DNA from: JAXLVB01 sp046329195
Lineage (GTDB): Bacteria; Bacteroidota; Bacteroidia; Cytophagales; Spirosomataceae
DNA length: 64,000 bases
Assembly: GCA_046329195.1 (NCBI GenBank)
Contig: JAXLVB010000003.1
Span: forward strand, 62,001 to 126,000
Reading direction: 5' to 3'
A program made the position numbers and the translations under genes. A model generated the notes under the pieces. That model made no database searches. It was not told where the DNA came from and saw nothing but the letters and a program-made list of their open reading frames with translations. This document shows, one piece after another, positions 44,301-53,342 of this stretch; position 1 is the first letter of the stretch, and each line of letters begins with the position of its first letter.

Positions 44301-44308
44301 TATCTTTG
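44301..44308 (+). promoter_or_regulatory. -7 box of the toxin-antitoxin operon
   Basis: TATCTTTG fits the Bacteroidota -7 box; no good -33. The start would be about 44315. Confidence 0.5.
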
Positions 44309-44327
44309 TTCATACAAAAGTAGATTG

Positions 44328-44645
44328 ATGTTCAAGGAAATGGGAACGAAAATACAAATTGAAGACTTTAGCCCTGTGTTGTTTTGGGATATTGACAAAG
44401 CGACCTTAGATTTAGAAAAACATAGGCGATTTATTATTGAGCGCACCCTTACACATGGCACATTAACAGACTGGTTTTTGATCAAAAAACATTATGGAAA
44501 AAATGTCATTAAAGAAGAAAGTATGCAAATAAGACATTTAGATCAATTAACCTTACATTTTTGTGCGGCTTACTTCCAAGTTCCTATTCAACAGTTCAGA
44601 TGCTATACACTTCAACAGTCGAGCCCCACACATTGGGACTATTAA
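44328..44645 (+). CDS. Predicted antitoxin (DUF6922-like) of an AbiEii system
   Basis: 105 residues from ATG 44328 (a second ATG is at 44340). FSPVLFWDIDKATLDLEKHRRFIIERTLTHGTLTDW is the hallmark of the small partner found upstream of AbiEii/nucleotidyltransferase toxins in Bacteroidota: 'FWD(V/I)D...iDleKhr.fIIeRvl..G'. It overlaps the toxin gene by 46 bp, so the two are coupled. Naming it antitoxin follows from position and family, not from direct evidence. Confidence 0.72.
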   Translation: MFKEMGTKIQIEDFSPVLFWDIDKATLDLEKHRRFIIERTLTHGTLTDWFLIKKHYGKNVIKEESMQIRHLDQLTLHFCAAYFQVPIQQFRCYTLQQSSPTHWDY

Positions 44646-45217
44646 ACCAATTAATGACAGATAAAGCTCTTTTGCCATTCTTTCTGGTCGGAGGCACTGC
44701 ATTATCGTTACAAATTGGGCATCGAAAGTCAATAGATTTAGATTTTTTTACCCATACAGATTTTGAAGCAGATGAAGTGCTTGCTCATTTAATGGAAGAA
44801 GGATACCAACTCAGCGTTTTGCATCATTTTAAACAAAGTCTTATCGTCGAAATAGAAGGTATTAAAGTTGATTTCATTCGTTTTCGGTATCCTTTCGCTC
44901 ATGCTATTCAAACCATTGAGGGGGTTCGTCTTGCTACCGTAGAGGATATTGCTTGCATGAAGATTGATGCTATAACGGGTAGGGGTAGAAAAAAGGATTT
45001 TTGTGATTTGTACTTCTTGCTAAAGAGATTCAGCCTTGAAGAAATGATGATTTCGTATCAGCAGATGTTTCGACATTCCACCTTATTTCATGTTTACAAA
45101 AGTCTAACTTGGTTTGAAGATGCTGATTTGGATGCAGAACTGATCGTGTTGGATAAAGCCTACACGTGGGAGAAGGCAAAAAAAGCAATTCTTAGAGCAG
45201 TGCAAGAATCCTTATGA
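44600..45217 (+). CDS. AbiEii/AbiGii-type nucleotidyltransferase toxin
   Basis: 205 residues from ATG 44600. LVGGTALSLQIGHRKSIDLDFFTH holds the polymerase-beta-like nucleotidyltransferase signature: GG(T/S) followed 15 residues on by D-L-D. LATVEDIACMKIDAITGRGRKKDFCDLYFLL is the second conserved block. AbiEii toxins transfer nucleotides to tRNA or other targets and act as type IV or II toxin in phage defence and plasmid stability. The upstream gene would neutralise it. Confidence 0.85.
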   Translation: MLYTSTVEPHTLGLLNQLMTDKALLPFFLVGGTALSLQIGHRKSIDLDFFTHTDFEADEVLAHLMEEGYQLSVLHHFKQSLIVEIEGIKVDFIRFRYPFAHAIQTIEGVRLATVEDIACMKIDAITGRGRKKDFCDLYFLLKRFSLEEMMISYQQMFRHSTLFHVYKSLTWFEDADLDAELIVLDKAYTWEKAKKAILRAVQESL

Positions 45218-45326
45218 TTGATTGGCTCATGGAAGAAAACTTGCTACTCCATAGTCCATTTCACCACAAATTTGTTCAAACAAAGAGCGAAGTGTATATT
45301 GCCGAGACTTCTAAACCTACACTTCT

Positions 45327-46610
45327 ATGCAAACACTGGTTAGCCGTCGAAATTTTCTCAAGCAGAGTGGTACTGCTGCCTTAGGCATGGCATTTTTGCC
45401 TTCTTTTGCCAAACGAATAGCCCCCAGCGACAAACTTCGTATTGCCCATATTGGCTTGGGCGGAATGGGTACGCAACACCTCAAATGGTTTGCAAATTTG
45501 CCCGAAGTCGAGATTGCTGCCCTTTGCGACGTGGACGAAACCCACCTTGCCGCTGCTCAAAAAGTACTGACTGGCATTCAACCCAACGCCAAGCCTGATA
45601 CCTACGGAGATTTTCGTCGCATTTTAGAGCGCAAAGACATTGATGCCATTACCTGCGCCACGCCCGACCATTGGCACGCGCAGGTAGCCATTTTAGCCTT
45701 TGAAGCAGGTAAAGACGTGTACGGCGAGAAACCCCTGTCGTATTGCGTGCGTGAAGGACAACACATGCTGAAATCACTCAAAAAACACGACCGGATTTTT
45801 CAGTTAGGAACCCAAATCCATGCAGGCGACAACTACCACCGAGTAGCCGAAATCATACAGTCAGGAGCTATTGGTAAGGTACACACCGTACGACTTTGGA
45901 AAACAGGTCCGCCGCCGGTATTAGGCCCCGCCAATTACCAAACGCCACCTGCTACGCTCAATTGGGACTTCTGGCAAGGACCAGCGCCTGTGTCGCAATA
46001 CACGCCGGAGCGCTGTCATTTTAACTATCGTTATTTCTTAGATTATTCAGGGGGCGTATTTCAAGATTTTTGGTGCCATATTGCCGACATTGTGTGGTGG
46101 TCTATTGCACCCCAAAACCTGAGTAGTATCAATGCCCGTGGTGAAGTCTCAGAAGGCATTGGAAATACGCCTAAATGGATTGAAATAGACTATGAGTTTG
46201 AAGGGTTAAAATTATTCTGGACTTCTACACCTCCCAACGTGCCAGGTGCCGAAGGCAAAGGCATTGGAGCGTATTTTGAAGGCGATAAAGGAACGCTGCT
46301 TTGTGACTACAACAGTAGGCAGATTACCATAGGTGGCATTGTGATGAACGACCTCGACAGCGTGCCGAAAACCATCATTCGCTCGCCCGGTCATCAGCAA
46401 AATTTTGTGGATGCCGTAAAAGCTCGTAAGCAACCCGAATCTAACTTAGAATATGCCCGCCAGATGACCTTACCCATGCACTTAGGGCTGATTTCGTGGC
46501 GTTTGGGGCGTAAGTTGGAATGGAATGCCAAAAAAGAAAAATTCCGCCATGACTCCGAAGCCAACGAATTCCTCAGCCGTGATTACCGCAAGGCTTACGA
46601 TTGGTTGTAA
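45327..46610 (+). CDS. Exported Gfo/Idh/MocA-family oxidoreductase
   Basis: 427 residues. Tat-like signal with SRRNFLKQSG. The Rossmann part has RIAHIGLGGMGTQHLKWF, ALCDVDETHL, ITCATPDHWHAQVAILAFEAGKDVYGEKPLSY (the EKP motif of the family); the C-terminal part has FQDFWCHIADIVWW. Secreted members act on sugars or cyclitols with a bound nicotinamide cofactor. Next to GH30 and sialidase-like genes, sugar degradation is plausible. Confidence 0.88.
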   Translation: MQTLVSRRNFLKQSGTAALGMAFLPSFAKRIAPSDKLRIAHIGLGGMGTQHLKWFANLPEVEIAALCDVDETHLAAAQKVLTGIQPNAKPDTYGDFRRILERKDIDAITCATPDHWHAQVAILAFEAGKDVYGEKPLSYCVREGQHMLKSLKKHDRIFQLGTQIHAGDNYHRVAEIIQSGAIGKVHTVRLWKTGPPPVLGPANYQTPPATLNWDFWQGPAPVSQYTPERCHFNYRYFLDYSGGVFQDFWCHIADIVWWSIAPQNLSSINARGEVSEGIGNTPKWIEIDYEFEGLKLFWTSTPPNVPGAEGKGIGAYFEGDKGTLLCDYNSRQITIGGIVMNDLDSVPKTIIRSPGHQQNFVDAVKARKQPESNLEYARQMTLPMHLGLISWRLGRKLEWNAKKEKFRHDSEANEFLSRDYRKAYDWL

Positions 46611-46737
46611 ATAGTTGTAGGGTTAAGTTGTCTGAAAATGAGCGAATTAGCTCTTTGGCATTGAGCGTAACCTGATTGCTGCACAAAACAAAGACTACCA
46701 ATACGGAAGGCTCAAGCGAGGGTGCTAGAACTAGGTT

Positions 46738-46760
46738 GTAGGGGCGTGTGGCTTACGCCC
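46738..46760. repeat. Copy of the GGGGCGTATGG palindromic repeat
   Basis: GTAGGGGCGTGTGGCTTACG then CCC differs by two bases from the copy at 61208-61230, so a dispersed family is present. The surrounding gap (46611-46841) shows nothing else. Confidence 0.5.
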
Positions 46761-46841
46761 AATCGGAGTCAATTTATAGTTTGTCCAGCAATCAGGGGCG
46801 TATCTTCAACACAAATTTTTAAAACCGCTTCATTGATTACG

Positions 46842-48245
46842 ATGGTTTTTTCTCGAAAAACACAACGATTACTGCGACTGATAACCGTGTTGCTTTGCTT
46901 CTTCGTGACGGTGGCGAAGGCACAGTCGGTAGAAGTGTGGCTTACTAAATTGGAGCAATCGGTGCTGTTTCAACAACAGGCCAATCACCCCACGTTTGGC
47001 CCAATTCAAGGGACACAACCCAGTATTTACGTAGATGACCAGCACCAGTTTCAATCTATGGATGGCTTCGGCTACACCCTAACGGGCGGCAGTGCTTCGC
47101 TCCTGATGGGCATGAAGCCTGCCGATAGAGCAGCCTTACTCAAGGAACTCTTTGCTACAGATGGCTCTAATATCGGCGTAAACTACCTGCGAGTGAGCAT
47201 CGGCGCTTCTGACCTAAGCGACCATGTGTTTTCGTACGACGACCTTCCCGCAGGCCAAACCGACGTTGCCCTGACCCAATTTACACTGACCGAAGAGCGA
47301 AAGGCATTGATTCCAGTTTTGAAAGAAATGTTGGCCATCAACCCCAGTCTCAAATTGTTAGGGTCGCCGTGGTCGCCGCCTACTTGGATGAAAACCAATG
47401 GTTTATCCAAAGGAGGTAGCCTCAAACCTGAATTTTATAATGCGTATGCACAGTATTTGGTGCGGTATGTACAAGAGATGAAGAAAGAAGGGATTGCCAT
47501 TGATGCCATTACGGTACAAAACGAACCGCTACACCCGGGCAATAATCCAAGTCTATTAATGCCTCAGGACGAGCAGGCCCTGTTCATTAAAAAAAGCCTT
47601 GGCCCTGCTTTTCGGAAAGCGCAACTAAAAACCAAAATCGTGATTTACGACCACAACGCCGACCGCCCCGACTACCCCATCAGCATTTTGAATGACCCTG
47701 AAGCTCGTCAATATATTGATGGCTCGGCATTTCATTTGTACGGTGGACCCGTTGAGGCGATTCGAGAAGTACACGAGGCGCATCCAGACAAAAACGTATA
47801 TTTTACGGAGCAGTGGATTGGCTCTCCCGGAAATTTTGCGGGCGATGTGGCTTGGCACGTTAAGAACTTGGTGATTGGGGCTTCTCGTAACTGGTGCAAA
47901 ACTGTGCTGGAATGGAACCTAGCCGCCGACCCCCAGCAAAAACCTCATACCGAAGGCGGCTGTACCGAGTGCTTAGGTGCCCTGACCATTGGCGAAACCA
48001 TCAAGCGGAATCCGGCGTATTATATCATCGCTCATGCCTCGAAGTTTGTGCGTACAGGGTCGGTACGGGTGGCATCGAATACTACGATGTCGTTGTCCAA
48101 TGTAGCGTTTAAAACCCCTACCGGTAAACTAGTGCTGATTGTGCTCAACGAAAGCAAGCAGCCACAGAACTTCACCATTCGATTCCACAACAAGCAGATA
48201 GCCACTATGTTAGATGGCAATTCACTGGCGACTTATGTGTGGTAA
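46842..48245 (+). CDS. Secreted GH30 glycosidase (glucosylceramidase-like)
   Basis: 467 residues from ATG 46842; upstream frame open to 46722 lacks a signal peptide, whereas MVFSRKTQRLLRLITVLLCF gives one ending near AKAQ. GH30 landmarks: MDGFGYTLTGGSASLL, SPWSPPTWMKTNG, TVQNEPLHPGNNPS (acid/base Glu) and VYFTEQWIGSPG (nucleophile Glu), then a small beta domain. Likely a beta-1,6-glucanase or beta-glucosidase-type enzyme of the GH30 clan; specificity open. Confidence 0.88.
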   Translation: MVFSRKTQRLLRLITVLLCFFVTVAKAQSVEVWLTKLEQSVLFQQQANHPTFGPIQGTQPSIYVDDQHQFQSMDGFGYTLTGGSASLLMGMKPADRAALLKELFATDGSNIGVNYLRVSIGASDLSDHVFSYDDLPAGQTDVALTQFTLTEERKALIPVLKEMLAINPSLKLLGSPWSPPTWMKTNGLSKGGSLKPEFYNAYAQYLVRYVQEMKKEGIAIDAITVQNEPLHPGNNPSLLMPQDEQALFIKKSLGPAFRKAQLKTKIVIYDHNADRPDYPISILNDPEARQYIDGSAFHLYGGPVEAIREVHEAHPDKNVYFTEQWIGSPGNFAGDVAWHVKNLVIGASRNWCKTVLEWNLAADPQQKPHTEGGCTECLGALTIGETIKRNPAYYIIAHASKFVRTGSVRVASNTTMSLSNVAFKTPTGKLVLIVLNESKQPQNFTIRFHNKQIATMLDGNSLATYVW

Positions 48246-48291
48246 ATCAACTACGACCCAAAGTAAGTTCCTAAGTAGTCTAAAGAACAAC

Positions 48292-48864
48292 TCAATCTTT
48301 GAGCTTTTCGGGTACAAAATACCAGATAGGAATGCCTATAAAAACGGCGAATGAAATGTAAACCGACACATAGGCAAACAACATGGTAGAAACGTATAGC
48401 CCCAACGCAATCGAATTGCTTCGTTGGGCTAGTCGGTTGCGAGGAAGCAATTTTGCTCCGTTTTCGATATAATGTCGCAATAGTAAAAAGCCTAAGGAGT
48501 TCAACGACATCACGAAGCCATAAAGCATGACGGCATGAGGTAGAAAAGGATGCGCTGCCAAAAAATTGGTCACCATCGGAATGAGCGACATCGCAAACAA
48601 CAGGAAGAAATTATACCAGATTAACTTTGAGTTAGTATGGGGTAGTTTGTCGAACATAGCGTGTTGGTTGAGCCACATAATGGCCAATACCACAAAGCTC
48701 AACGCATACGAAAACAACTTAGGCAACACACTCAGCTGGGCTTGCCACACTTGAGTTTCGGTAAAGGGATTTGGTAATTCAGGAATCTTGAGGTCAAAAG
48801 CCATGATGGTGATGATAATGGCAATAACCCCATCGCTGAGGGCTTCTAAGCGGTTTTTGTTCAT
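48292..48864 (-). CDS. TMEM175-family membrane protein
   Basis: 190 residues, about six hydrophobic segments. RLEALSDGVIAIIITIMAFDLKIPEL near the N-terminus is the family's pore motif (FSDGVxAIxxT-like). Bacterial TMEM175 (DUF1211) proteins form tetrameric potassium-selective channels. No operon partner. Confidence 0.83.
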   Translation of the reverse strand: MNKNRLEALSDGVIAIIITIMAFDLKIPELPNPFTETQVWQAQLSVLPKLFSYALSFVVLAIMWLNQHAMFDKLPHTNSKLIWYNFFLLFAMSLIPMVTNFLAAHPFLPHAVMLYGFVMSLNSLGFLLLRHYIENGAKLLPRNRLAQRSNSIALGLYVSTMLFAYVSVYISFAVFIGIPIWYFVPEKLKD

Positions 48865-49020
48865 CGTTTCAAAGGTTAAACGCTGACTGGAATGTAATTT
48901 TTCTACCCCTCGGTCTGTGGCACACAGAACGAAAGCAACGGTATGTCACAAAACAAGGAGATTGACCGCCACCAAGTTAATTCAAAAATTAATAATCGGG
49001 TAGTTACATTGCTAAACAAA

Positions 49021-49054
49021 AAGGCAGCACGTCAACAACGTGCTGCCTTTTTTT
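49021..49054. terminator. Bidirectional terminator
   Basis: AAGGCAGCACGT pairs with ACGTGCTGCCTT (12 bp), followed by T7 and preceded by an A run; just downstream of the sialidase-like gene. Confidence 0.82.
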
Positions 49055-49076
49055 GATAGATAAGAGCGAAAAATAC

Positions 49077-50246
49077 CTACAAAGCCACTGAGGCGATACT
49101 CAAGCTGTTACGCTTGTTAGGTTGTTTTACTTCGTAAGCTACAATCAACTGATTGTCCACCACCATAGCAGCGGCATTAGTAGCATTGACTGACTCCTTC
49201 ACCCAAGTTACATCCGAGAGTTTATCAGCATTGATTTTGCGATAGGCAATTTGCGACAGGTTGCTTTCAGAAGCATTTTGTTCCCAAAGAAGCACGCCTG
49301 TAGTACCATTACCCGCCAAGTACGCATTTTTGGCAGCGGCATCTAAGGTAAGTAAACGCTTGCCTTCTTGCGTAACCAAGCGAGTGCCAGGCTCGTTGTT
49401 AGTGCCCGAATACCAAGTCACCAAAGCCCCCTTGCCTAACGTAATCGACGACGCCCCACTATGAGGACAGCCAGCGATTTTCCAACCGTCTTGGAACAAA
49501 ATCTGTGACTTATTAAACGTAGCGCCGTTGTCATTAGAGGTCATGCGGGCGATGTCACGGATATCGTCGTTGTTGTCACGGTAATACACATTCAGTGTAC
49601 CTTTAGCATCTACCAACAGGCTGATGTTGCAACAGTCGCAAACCACAGGGTCCACCAATTTTTCGGGCTGAAACACTCCGTTTTTGGTAACAGCCATGCG
49701 CAAGTCACGTTCTTCGTGCTTGGTGCTGTTTGCTACGTCTTTGAGGTAGGCCACGGCGATTTCGTCGTTGGCCAGCACTACGGCATCAAAAAAGCCCCTA
49801 ACGCCTTTGGTAGGGTCTGTGTCAACTACTTGGGGAGGCGTCCAGGTGTTGCCTTGGTCTTTAGAAACACAATAGACAATGTCCGAAGAACGCTTGCCTT
49901 GGGGGGCACCTTCGCCACGGTTCGAGAACACCGCCACCCACGTGCCGTCTTTTTTGAACAACACTTTGGCTCGCATCAAGCGGCTATTGCCAATGCCCGG
50001 GCCTGCAAAAATTACTTTTTTGTCAGAGAAGTTTTGGCCTTTGTCTGTAGAAACCGATAGGCAAAACGAGACCAAGCCTTGCTTGTCTTTTTCGGTCCAG
50101 GACAGTACCACAGCACCTTGCGGCGTACGAGCCAGCAGGGGCATCGAATACGCTTTGGTGGTGTCGTTTAGTGTGGGGGTAGCGTGGGCAATGACTCCCG
50201 TCAAAACCATCAAGGCTCCTAGCAGGCGTAAGCGAAAAGAATTCAT
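49077..50246 (-). CDS. Sialidase-like (BNR/Asp-box) secreted protein
   Basis: 389 residues. Signal peptide ending AHA. Several Asp-box-type turns (STDKGQNFSDK, SKDQGNTWTPP, SNDNGATFNKS) indicate a six-bladed propeller as in sialidases. A Cys-rich VCDCCNISL and CPHSGASS are also present, and are seen in exo-alpha-sialidase-like Bacteroidota proteins. The Arg triad of true sialidases is not evident, so hydrolase activity is uncertain. Confidence 0.72.
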   Translation of the reverse strand: MNSFRLRLLGALMVLTGVIAHATPTLNDTTKAYSMPLLARTPQGAVVLSWTEKDKQGLVSFCLSVSTDKGQNFSDKKVIFAGPGIGNSRLMRAKVLFKKDGTWVAVFSNRGEGAPQGKRSSDIVYCVSKDQGNTWTPPQVVDTDPTKGVRGFFDAVVLANDEIAVAYLKDVANSTKHEERDLRMAVTKNGVFQPEKLVDPVVCDCCNISLLVDAKGTLNVYYRDNNDDIRDIARMTSNDNGATFNKSQILFQDGWKIAGCPHSGASSITLGKGALVTWYSGTNNEPGTRLVTQEGKRLLTLDAAAKNAYLAGNGTTGVLLWEQNASESNLSQIAYRKINADKLSDVTWVKESVNATNAAAMVVDNQLIVAYEVKQPNKRNSLSIASVAL

Positions 50247-50662
50247 AAGAGATCGATAAGATGTTTAGGTAAGTACTCATTTGAGCAGTTAGGGGGCGTT
50301 AGCCACAAAACCAAGTCCAAACCAGCACTCATGGTGGAAACTATACAAGGTGTTATGTCAGCAGGTTGTTAAAAGGGCTTTCTACAATCGGTTGAGCAAT
50401 AGAAATCTACCAATTAACGAGTAACCAATTGCCAGTAATCAATTAACACCCAGCGTTGCACAAAGTTATACAGAAAACTCCTTTGCCAAGCCATTTATTT
50501 TGTGTGAGAATACCTTTTGTCAGATTGGGCATCTGAATAGGAATAGAAAGACGATAAAAAGCCTTACGTCGAATATTTTTGCTTTCTATTGATAAAATGG
50601 AGGATTTCAGACAATTTTGAATTTTTACAAGACAAAATATTGCAATCAAAAGTTTCGATAAA
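50247..50662. other. Intergenic region between sialidase-like gene and GMC operon
   Basis: No gene, RNA or strong repeat recognised in about 416 bp. It should hold both divergent promoters; a TACCTTTTG-like word near 50511 is one base longer than the consensus. Confidence 0.4.
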
Positions 50663-51172
50663 ATGAAACGACGCACTGCGCTAAAAAACCTGAGCCTCGT
50701 AGGCGGGCTTGCTAGCCTGCCCAGTTGGGCCTTTGGGTGGACACCCGAATCCATAGCCTCTACCCAACCAGCCGACGACGAGGCGCTCATGGGCGAGTTG
50801 GTAGAAACCATCATCCCCGAAACCAGCACGCCAGGTGCGAAGTCGCTCAAGGTGCATCAGTTTGTAGGGCGAATGGTCAGAGACTGCTACGACGCTAACA
50901 CCCAACAAGTGGTCAAACAAGGACTCCAAACCACCAATGACTTGGCTCGACAAGCCTACGGAAAAGAGTTTGGAGCGTGTGACACGGCTCAGCGCTTGGC
51001 CGTTTTCCAAAAAATGAGCGCTTCGACCGACCGTCCCACCAAGCAGTTTGCCGACCTTGTCAAAGGACTTACGATTCGTGGCTACACCAATTCGGAGTAT
51101 TACATGACGAATGTCTTGCACTACGAAATGGCCCCCGGTTATTACCACGGCTGTGTGCCTGTTAAGGCTTAA
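50663..51172 (+). CDS. Gluconate 2-dehydrogenase subunit 3 family protein
   Basis: 169 residues with a Tat signal (KRRTALKNLSLVGGLASLP). LMGELVETIIPETSTPGAKSLKVHQFV and FGACDTAQRL are family signatures. These small exported subunits accompany GMC-type flavoprotein dehydrogenases and are translocated with them; the flavoprotein follows 79 bp later. Confidence 0.85.
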   Translation: MKRRTALKNLSLVGGLASLPSWAFGWTPESIASTQPADDEALMGELVETIIPETSTPGAKSLKVHQFVGRMVRDCYDANTQQVVKQGLQTTNDLARQAYGKEFGACDTAQRLAVFQKMSASTDRPTKQFADLVKGLTIRGYTNSEYYMTNVLHYEMAPGYYHGCVPVKA

Positions 51173-51251
51173 AATGGTTATCTGTTATCCGTTAATCGTT
51201 ATCCGAGGTGTGAAACCAAGATAGCATAGCAAAACAACAAATCCCCAAGAA

Positions 51252-52970
51252 ATGTCATATCTCAATATAGATTCTATCAAAGAACGGACCTTCGATGCCA
51301 TTGTGGTAGGTTCGGGTATTAGCGGTGGCTGGTCCGCTAAAGAACTGACAGGCAAAGGCTTACGTACGCTACTATTGGAGCGTGGCCGTGATGTTCAGCA
51401 CGTGACGGACTACCCCACTACCATGATGCAACCCTGGGAGTTTGAGCACTTAAACCAGATTCCGAAGGCACTCAAAGACGCTAACCCCATTGCAAGCCGC
51501 TGCTATGCCTTCAACGAAGACGCAGCGCATTTTTTTGTGAAAGACGCCGAACACCCCTACATCCAAGACAAGCCCTTCGACTGGATTCGGGGGTATCAGG
51601 TAGGGGGCAAGTCCCTGATGTGGGCTCGTGGCACGCAGCGTTGGTCGCAGTACGATTTTGACGGCCCAGCCCGTGACGGGTTTACTATCGAATGGCCCAT
51701 TGGTTACAACGACATTGCGCCGTGGTATAGCTACGTGGAGCGCTTCGCCGGGATTTCGGGCAATAAAGACGGCCTCGCTCAACTCCCCGACGGCGTGTTT
51801 TTGCCGCCACACGAACAGTCTTGTGTCGAAAAGCATTTTACGCAACAAATGGCCAAGCACTACAAAGGCACTCGCCCGGTAATTATTGGCCGATGTGCCC
51901 ACCTGACCAAGCCACAACCCATTCATTTACAGCAAGGTAGAGGACAGTGCCAGAACCGCAACCTCTGCCAACGGGGCTGCCCGTATGGGGGGTATTTTAG
52001 CAGTAATTCGTCCACCATACCGTGGGCAAAAAAGACAGGTAAACTCACCCTACGGCCTCATTCGGTGGTTCATTCCATCATTTACGACGACAAAAAAGGT
52101 AAGGCCACGGGCGTGCGAGTGGTTGATGCCAACACCAAGCAACTAATTGAGTACTACGCTCGGGTGATTTTTGTGAATGCAGCTACCCTCAACACCAACC
52201 TGATTTTGCTCAACTCCACCTCCACTCGTTTTCCGAATGGCTTGGGTAACGACAACGGCCTCTTGGGTAAGCACATTTCGTTCCATAATTTCCGCACCAC
52301 CATCTCGGCTGAGTACGAAGGTTTCTTAGACAGTATGACCGAAGGCATTCGCCCCAACGGCAGCTATATCCCTCGGTTCCGCAACGTATTCAAGCAAGAA
52401 ACGGACTTTTTGCGAGGCTATGCCGCTGGGTTTAGTGCCAGCCGCATGACCAGTAGAGATACCTCGGGCTTGGGTGAAGACCTCAAAAACAGCCTCTCTA
52501 GCATCAAGTATGGCAACTGGACGGTAGGCTCGCACATGATGGGCGAAACCTTGCCCAAAGAGAGCAATTTTGTAGCCCTCGATACCCAATTGAAAGACGA
52601 CTGGGGCATCCCCCAACTACGAGTATCAGTAGGCTATGACGACAACGACGAGAAAATGATTAAGGACTTTCACGAGCAAATGACCGAAATGCTCACATTG
52701 GCAGGTTTCAAAAACATCCGTACGCACGACAAACCCGACAAAGCTCCGGGTCTGGACATTCACGAGATGGGCGGCGTGCGTATGGGCAAAGACCCCAAGA
52801 CCTCGATGCTCAACAAGTGGAATCAGTTCCACCACTGCAAAAACGTGTTTGTGACCGATGGCGCTTGCATGACGACCAACTCGACCCAAAACCCTTCGCT
52901 GACGTTTATGGCCATCACCGCCCGTGCCGCCAATTACGCCGCTGAAGAGTTTAGAAAGGGAAATTTGTAA
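51252..52970 (+). CDS. GMC-family flavoprotein oxidoreductase
   Basis: 572 residues. FAD-binding motif AIVVGSGISGGWSAKELTGKG near residue 14, then LLLERG, VGGKSLMWARGTQRWS, CQNRNLCQRGCPYGGYF (Cys-rich), and the C-terminal VTDGACMTTNSTQNPSLTFMAITARAANY with the active-site His/Asn context. With the subunit-3 partner it resembles sugar or gluconate dehydrogenases that pass electrons to a cytochrome. No heme subunit is in the window; substrate unknown. Confidence 0.88.
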   Translation: MSYLNIDSIKERTFDAIVVGSGISGGWSAKELTGKGLRTLLLERGRDVQHVTDYPTTMMQPWEFEHLNQIPKALKDANPIASRCYAFNEDAAHFFVKDAEHPYIQDKPFDWIRGYQVGGKSLMWARGTQRWSQYDFDGPARDGFTIEWPIGYNDIAPWYSYVERFAGISGNKDGLAQLPDGVFLPPHEQSCVEKHFTQQMAKHYKGTRPVIIGRCAHLTKPQPIHLQQGRGQCQNRNLCQRGCPYGGYFSSNSSTIPWAKKTGKLTLRPHSVVHSIIYDDKKGKATGVRVVDANTKQLIEYYARVIFVNAATLNTNLILLNSTSTRFPNGLGNDNGLLGKHISFHNFRTTISAEYEGFLDSMTEGIRPNGSYIPRFRNVFKQETDFLRGYAAGFSASRMTSRDTSGLGEDLKNSLSSIKYGNWTVGSHMMGETLPKESNFVALDTQLKDDWGIPQLRVSVGYDDNDEKMIKDFHEQMTEMLTLAGFKNIRTHDKPDKAPGLDIHEMGGVRMGKDPKTSMLNKWNQFHHCKNVFVTDGACMTTNSTQNPSLTFMAITARAANYAAEEFRKGNL

Positions 52971-52973
52971 ACG

Positions 52974-53133
52974 TCAAAGAAGTCGGGAAAGTCAGGGGAG
53001 TCGAGATAGTCAAGGAAGTCGAGAATAGTCAAGGAAGTCAAAATAGTCAAGGAAGTCGAGAATAGTCAAGGAAGTCGAGAATAGTCAAGGAAGTCGAGAT
53101 AGTCAAAGAAGTCGGGATAGTCAAGGAAGTCAA
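52974..53133. repeat. Tandem ~19-bp repeats
   Basis: About eight units of AGTCAAGGAAGTCGAGAAT and variants (some 18 bp) run directly after the GMC stop codon. Imperfect, with no spacers of constant length, so not CRISPR. Confidence 0.8.
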
Positions 53134-53292
53134 GGGGGGGCAATTGCTCCCTTTTGCGTGTTTTAAAGTTGAGGTAGTCGAGAAAGTTTTTTATGCCAAA
53201 TAAGAGTTGGTAGTCTCCTCATATTCTATGCGAGCCACTCTAAATCTCCCTCCGCAGCGTCAGTCGCTACCTTGATAAGCGGGTCTTAAAAG

Positions 53293-53319
53293 TCTCCTTC
53301 TCCATGCTGGAGAAGGAGA
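53293..53319. repeat. CTCCATGCTGGAG palindrome
   Basis: TCTCCTTCTCCA-TGC-TGGAGAAGGAGA. It is a member of the dispersed family seen at 58356-58667. The rest of 53134-53342 shows nothing. Confidence 0.6.
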
Positions 53320-53342
53320 TTTAGAGGATGAGGTGAAAATCC

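Larger units (their letters stand above)
43811..44327. other. Intergenic region with long inverted repeat
   Basis: No gene recognised in 517 bp. It holds the inverted repeat at 43866-43958 and the promoter of the toxin-antitoxin pair at 44301-44308. Confidence 0.55.

Noticed and set aside
52974..53133. Possible CRISPR array
   Set aside because: Units are contiguous and imperfect, with no unique spacers and no cas genes nearby.
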